A stretch of DNA of 64,000 nt, taken from the NCBI GenBank assembly GCA_001510575.1, contig LNGK01000012.1, positions 580,389 to 644,388 of the forward strand, written 5' to 3'. Position numbers and translations under genes: made by a program. Below, one piece after another: positions 59,066-64,000 of this stretch. Position 1 is the stretch's first letter, and each line of letters opens with the position of its first letter. Below the pieces are notes generated by a model, which saw nothing but the letters and a program-made list of their open reading frames with translations, had not been told where the DNA came from and ran no database searches. This stretch comes from Knoxdaviesia capensis. Taxonomy: Eukaryota > Ascomycota > Sordariomycetes > Microascales > Gondwanamycetaceae.

Positions 59066-60864
59066 CTAAAGGGTGAAATCCCACGGCTTGAATGCCTGCC
59101 GAAACTCAGCAACGTCCTTCGTCTCCTCTTCCTCCGTTTGCACACAATCCTGCCACTTGACACGGTGGTCAAGACCCAACAACTTGGCTACCACACGCCG
59201 GCCAAATTGAAGATCAAAACGAGAGTCGGGGTCTAGCCGCATCACCAAACTCTGGGCTGGATTTGGTAATGCTTGCTTGCTGTCTTGCTCATCACCAGCC
59301 GCCCAAATCCAGACGCGGAAGTAGTCGCCCGAAGCAGCAGACACCGTTTCTTCAGCAGACTTAGAGTCGGTGGAATCCTCCTCCTCAAATGACGGATATT
59401 TGAGGTTCTCGGCCTCAACACGGAATCCTGCCGCCACGAGCCCCTTCCTAACAAGGTCGGCTGGTATTACTGTAACCTGCCAATGTGCGTGAATGTTGCG
59501 GGCGCGGCTGATCTCCCATGTCACCACACCGAGCTTGTGGTCTGATTGGGTTGCGGCCATATTTTGTAGGGATGTACGGAACTTCGTCATCTCGTTGAAC
59601 GTCTTCATGGCGTCGTTGGCCTCCCCGGTTACCGCCATACTGGCGATAGTCGGTGCATGAGCCATTGGGATAACCAGGAAGTGCCCGGGAAATCTTAGAC
59701 CTTGATCGTGAAATGTTGTCGACTCCGCGATTGGGCCTTTCGCAGTTGCGACGTAGCTCTCTTCGCCAATGCTACACACCATATGCATTGACAGGTTTGG
59801 ATTCGACAAACAGAAAAAACACTTATCCGGCCCGGGAGGAGGGGATCGCTGCCGCCGTGGTTTCCGGTTCTGCTGAGAGTTGCGATATCCTCCATCGTCT
59901 CCGGGCTGAGAAAATCGGCTGAAGCTCTCGCCGTCTCCATGGCCACGCTTCCGTGGACCCCAGTTTGAAAATGGCGTCGGTGTTGTTCCTGCCGGATGAG
60001 GACTCGTGACATCAAGCGGCGGAAGTGAGAACGCATAGATTGCTTTCGCTTTGGCTGGGTTGCCATATCGCGCTAGTGAGATGAACCGCACGAGATGTTC
60101 ATCACCACTACCATTGGCATCGTCTCCTGGTTGTAAGAATGGCTCGCGTTCGTACGAGTAATCTGCAGTGGAGGCCGTGAAATGGTACCGAGGTTTCAAC
60201 GCGGCACATAGATCGGCGATATCGTTGTCGCCGAAGATATATCTTGATTGACCCGGAATCTCCACCTGAGAACCCCGCTGAATGTTGCGCGGCCATGCGA
60301 ACGTGAGAAGAACATCGGCATTTTTGGCTCCTCTCAGCATGGACGCGTCCTGAGAGCTGTAGAAGGGCACATTTTGGCCAGCAGCCTGTGCGTTCTCCCC
60401 AGTTCCTCGGTCAAGCTGACCACCAAGAGCAACGATTCGAACACCGTCGAGAGTCTTGGTGACGCTTCGCTTCCCTAGAAAATATAGGTTTTCGCAAATG
60501 TCTTCGTCTGCCTCAATTCGCTTGAGGACTTCTTTCGGCAGAGGATTCGAGCCAATCGTGAAGTAGGTGGGCAGGGGTATCGTGATATGTCCCGCAAGGA
60601 GATCGTCGATGCTATCAACCTCAGCAGTCATCTCCTCAGTATTGTCCTCACTCTTCCCAAAGAAATTACCCGTGACAAGAGCAAACGAGAAGTGGTTCTT
60701 AGCATGGAGCGCGCCGATCTTCGTGAAGGCTGCCTTGAACTTGCCGTCAAGACTGCCTAACACAATTCTGCGCGGTATAAGATGAGTTAATAGCTGACGT
60801 GGCTAAGATGTGAGAAAAATGCATTCAAAAGACCATCAACTTACACTTTTGGAGTTGTTGCCAT
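59066..60864 (-). CDS. drn1: Drn1/CWF19-like protein (lariat debranching-associated)
   Basis: Homologue of yeast Drn1 and human CWF19L1, which associates with the debranching enzyme Dbr1 and helps turn over intron lariats after splicing. Two exons, 60864-60845 and 60767-59066, give 573 residues; the junction reads MATTPKVIVLGSLDGKF. The N-terminal part is metallophosphoesterase-like (SFALVTGNFFG, GVRIVALGGQLDR, ADVLLTFAWPRNIQ). A basic Arg/Pro-rich linker (NRKPRRQRSPPPGP) follows. The CwfJ C-terminal part 1 starts with KCFFC (Cys near 323 and 326) and contains HFLVIPMAHAPT and the HIT-like NIHAHWQV (His near 433 and 435). CwfJ part 2 closes the protein with DYFRVWIWA and WQDCVQTEEEE. Length and domain order are normal. 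Confidence 0.95.
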
Positions 60865-61212
60865 GCTTATTATGGATGGGAGGTGACTTATATGATAATG
60901 CAAGACGGAGATACAAAGAACACTTTTGATGGAGCAATGCAGCAATGCAGATTTGAACCCTAAGCCAGAAAAGAAAAATCTCCAGAAAGAAATGGATTTT
61001 GAACTCTTATGACTTAATTATTGGTCCGATAAGCTGATAAGATTTGCTAGTGGCCTTTTTTTTTTTTTTTTTCCCCAAGCATTAGATTTTGCGTGGGGCC
61101 GACCAAAAAATCTTGATCGTACTTCTTTCTCTCACATCACTATTAACTTTCTTCAATTTGAGCTTCAGAGAGATAACTAGCATTCATATAGCCACTTTCT
61201 CTCTAGCCCATA
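60865..61212. promoter_or_regulatory. shared divergent promoter of drn1 and utp20
   Basis: 348 bases between two divergent start codons. It contains a T run (61056-61073) and an AT-rich core, then CT-rich leader sequence toward utp20. No third gene fits. Both genes act in RNA processing, so shared control is plausible, but I could identify no specific factor site. Confidence 0.6.
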
Positions 61213-64000
61213 ATGCCTCCCTCCTCTGGCCGTATTGAAAAGGCCTCTCGGAGGAAGGTGAAACCAACTGGCCAGCACCAGAAAAACTACCGATGGGAAT
61301 CCTTCTCTGCAAAAATCTCCAAGCTTCATTCTCTCGATCCTTTACGAAAGGTCCGTCGCCATGATCTTGACGAAGAAGATCTCTCTGCCACTACCTCATA
61401 CTTCCGATCAGCTTTACAAAAATGGACCGAACTCAACATTTCAAAGGAGTTTGTCTCCTTCAAGCGAGAAGTCCTCTCATTGAGCGAGACTCTACCTCAG
61501 ATCCTTCACTTCGAGTCTCGAATCATGAATGCACTCTCTCAGTATATCTCTCTCCACGACGCCGAAAGTCTTGAGCCCCTCCTCGACCTCTTAACAGCTT
61601 TTGCTCATGACTTGGGTTCTCGATTTGAGCGACACTACCGAAGATCTCTTCGCCTGATTGTCGGTATCGCTAGCTCCAAACAAACCGTCGAGGTTATTGA
61701 ATGGAGTTTTGGTGCCCTGGCATTCTTGTTCAAGTACCTCTCGAAACTGATTGTGCCCGATCTTCGACCTACGTTCGATGTCCTTGCACCACTGCTAGGA
61801 AAAGCGAAACATCCTCCGTATATTGCCCGATTTGCCGCCGAGTCTTTGAGTTTCCTCGTCCGGAAAGCTGCCGCGCCTTCTACGGTCGAATCGTCACTTG
61901 TTCCACTGATAGAACATGTCCAAACAGACCTTCGGTCGCATGTCGGTGAGAAGACATTTGTGCTATACAAGGACGGCCTGATGACGATGTTCGCTGAAGC
62001 AATCAAGGGTAATGGAGACACCGTTCAGTTTACCGGACCAGCAGTTATGACGAAACTCATTCGGGGCATTTCCACCGAAGAGTTAACACTTACAACCTCC
62101 GACGTATGGACAAGTGTTTGCTGTGGAGTTTTTACGAGCATAGTACACCACACAAATTCGACAACCATTCTTGATGTTGTCACAGCAGTGATTGACAGCT
62201 CCAATGCCGAACCCACACCAGCTGCTGCTCACAAGCCTCTGAGGTTGCTTCCATATGTCCGAATCTTTGGCACACTTGCCGGAGTTCGGAAGGGATCTCG
62301 TATGGCTGAATCCCAAAAGCCTGCTTTCCGAATGGTTGAAATTCTTGAGCAATGGTCAAAATCTTCGCTGCAAATATCGACAGATGAGGGCCCTGTGTTT
62401 TGGAACCATGTAATGGTGAACATTGCGATTTTCTGGCAACACGCCCCAATCGATGCTTTAATCCCCCTCCTTAACCCCTTCTCGAATCTCATGGCTCGAG
62501 AGCCGTTTGTACGATGGAACATCCCATTCTACGCCTTCTTTGCTGAGCTGGGCAGCACCCGCTTCCGCAGCTTATTTCTGAAGTCATTCCAAAGGTAAGC
62601 TGGAATCTCCGAGTTTTGAAAATATATAACCTGGCAAAAACATCTAACACCTACAAATCAATCATGGCAGCTTTGTTGTAAACTACTGGGCCGACCAAGA
62701 AAACGACGAGCTGCTGTGTGTTCTTCTTCCGCGCTTGGTCGAGCTTCGTGCTATCCCTTCTCCAGGGGAAAAGGATGTCTTTAATATTCCTCAAGGGTGG
62801 CAAGCCCAAATTGTTAATAAGTTTGAGAAGCTTGAGATATCCCCTTTTCCCGAGAGAGGCGCATACGATAAAGACCCCCAAACCTGGCGCGACAAGTGCC
62901 TTCCGAAATACGCAGCTCTACTGGGCGTGTTGGAATCCTGCACATCTCATCCGTCCACCGATGCCCGGATAGCTGAGCTGCTGCTCCGAAAGCTCAAGCT
63001 TGCCCTGCGGCCAACTTTGACCCTGGCTTCTGATGAAGTTCACTTCATTATCAGCCAGGGATTCCATGCCTACCTCCGTCTCATGACAGGTGCTGGATCC
63101 GTTGATGCTAGCCTCAGTCCTTTGCTAAGGGCAGCTATTCCAAGGTTTGCTCGGTCACTAGGCTTTCTTGAATCGTTTCTAGCCTACGAACGGCAACTAA
63201 AAGTTCAAGTTGGCCCGCGGAACAAAGACTCTCAGGGGTCAGAGTCGCCTCCCGATGAGAGTGTGATCTTTGCCCCCCTAATTACAAATTTACACTCACC
63301 ATCCCACGACCTCCGCTTGGCTAGTCTGAACCTTTTGCAAGTACTTCTTGGCAACGACTCTCACGCCGAGTTGCTACAGTCCATGATCAGCGTTGAAAAT
63401 CTCCCTATCGAAGTTTCCAGTGGCCGCCAGATTGCCATGCTTCTGCGAAAGCTGGGCCAAGCCTATGCCTCCATTGAACAGTCCTGGATGCTTCAGGCTA
63501 TCCCGTCATTCCTGTTTGGCATGCTGACCGTCAAAATGGCACCTGTATGGGATGCCTCTGTGGAGGCCATGCAGCTAGTTACCGAGTCTAAAGTCGGCGA
63601 AGAGAATCTGGCCGAGCTTGCTTTAGACTGGCTTACTGTTTCATCGCCTCATTGGACTGGCCCGCCAGCACATGGTTCAGCTGGAGGACGGAAGTTTGTG
63701 TCTGACTTTGAGTGCACAAATCTTGCTCGACTCCAGGCCACTGCCGCGGAAGTGTTCGCCAATGCACAGAATCCGTCTCAGACCATGCTTCAGTCTTTTG
63801 ACGAGAAGCAGACCACTGGGGATCTTTACGCAAAAAATGCCCGTGGCCAGTCTCTAAGGGCCCTCGCTGCTATTCCACACATTGCCGAGAGACGATCGCG
63901 AAAGTTCATACCATTCTTTCTTGCCGCTACGTCCCATGAGCTAGATATTGCTGATTCGGATGATGAAGATCCCGATGGCATGGAAATGGAGGCTTCAAAT
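61213..64000 (+). CDS. utp20: U3 snoRNP component Utp20 (DRIM), N-terminal part, cut by window end
   Basis: Very large HEAT-repeat protein of the small-subunit processome, needed for 18S rRNA maturation in the nucleolus; full-length fungal proteins have about 2,500 residues. Two exons are visible, 61213-62594 and 62671 to the window end, joined through GTAAGC and a CTAAC branch site. The junction reads SFQSFVVNYWADQE. About 904 residues are seen without a stop. The start is basic (MPPSSGRIEKASRRKVKPTG), then NYRWESFSAKISKLH, a hallmark of the family. Helical repeats follow (FGALAFLFKYLSKLIVPDLR, FAAESLSFLVRKAA). An acidic segment (DSDDEDPDG) is reached at the window edge. The remainder lies outside the window. 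Confidence 0.95.

Overview
This window is nuclear DNA of a filamentous ascomycete, most likely a member of Eurotiomycetes related to Aspergillus or Penicillium. The evidence is short GT–AG introns with fungal branch sites (CTAAC, CTGAC), CT-rich leaders, and proteins of ascomycete type: a NimT/Cdc25 phosphatase, a GH131 glucanase, a Zn2Cys6 regulator, Pol5, Drn1 and Utp20. I cannot fix the genus. One 19-base run of N inside a poly-C tract (24518-24536) marks an unresolved join, so order and distance across it are inferred.

Left part (1-21 kb): 6-phosphogluconate dehydrogenase (minus, four coding exons), a 4 kb gene-free stretch, an RBM42-type RNA-binding protein (plus), an SLC35C2-type transporter (plus, three exons), a secreted GH131 glucanase (minus, three exons), a broken Zn2Cys6 regulator (minus, several stops and frameshifts), an unrecognised small protein (plus, two exons), an Arg/Ser-rich protein (minus) and a PRA1/Yip3 protein (minus). 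The open frame of the Arg/Ser-rich gene overlaps the 3' end of PRA1.

Middle (21-47 kb): very gene-poor. It holds nimT/cdc25 (minus, four exons), flanked by about 6 kb and 13 kb without a convincing gene. The 13 kb flank carries many short GTACTGTAC/GTACAGTAC palindromic clusters. Then come an unrecognised 259-codon open frame, an Mnn2-type mannosyltransferase (minus), an AT-rich degraded-looking tract and a GC-rich broken coding relic.

Right part (47.9-64 kb): dense housekeeping genes. These are Pol5 (plus), proteasome subunit alpha-7 (minus, whose first coding exon is only the ATG), a Gln-rich unknown protein (plus), the ER J-protein Erj5 (minus), Drn1 (minus) and, divergently, Utp20 (plus, cut by the window end). 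Pol5, Drn1 and Utp20 act in ribosome biogenesis or RNA processing. Alpha-7 and Erj5 act in protein turnover and folding. The genes are independent transcription units, not an operon or a biosynthetic cluster. I found no CRISPR array, recognisable tRNA or rRNA gene, intact transposon, or convincing new multi-gene system. The most unusual items are the multiply broken regulator, the PRA1 overlap and the palindrome-rich gene desert.
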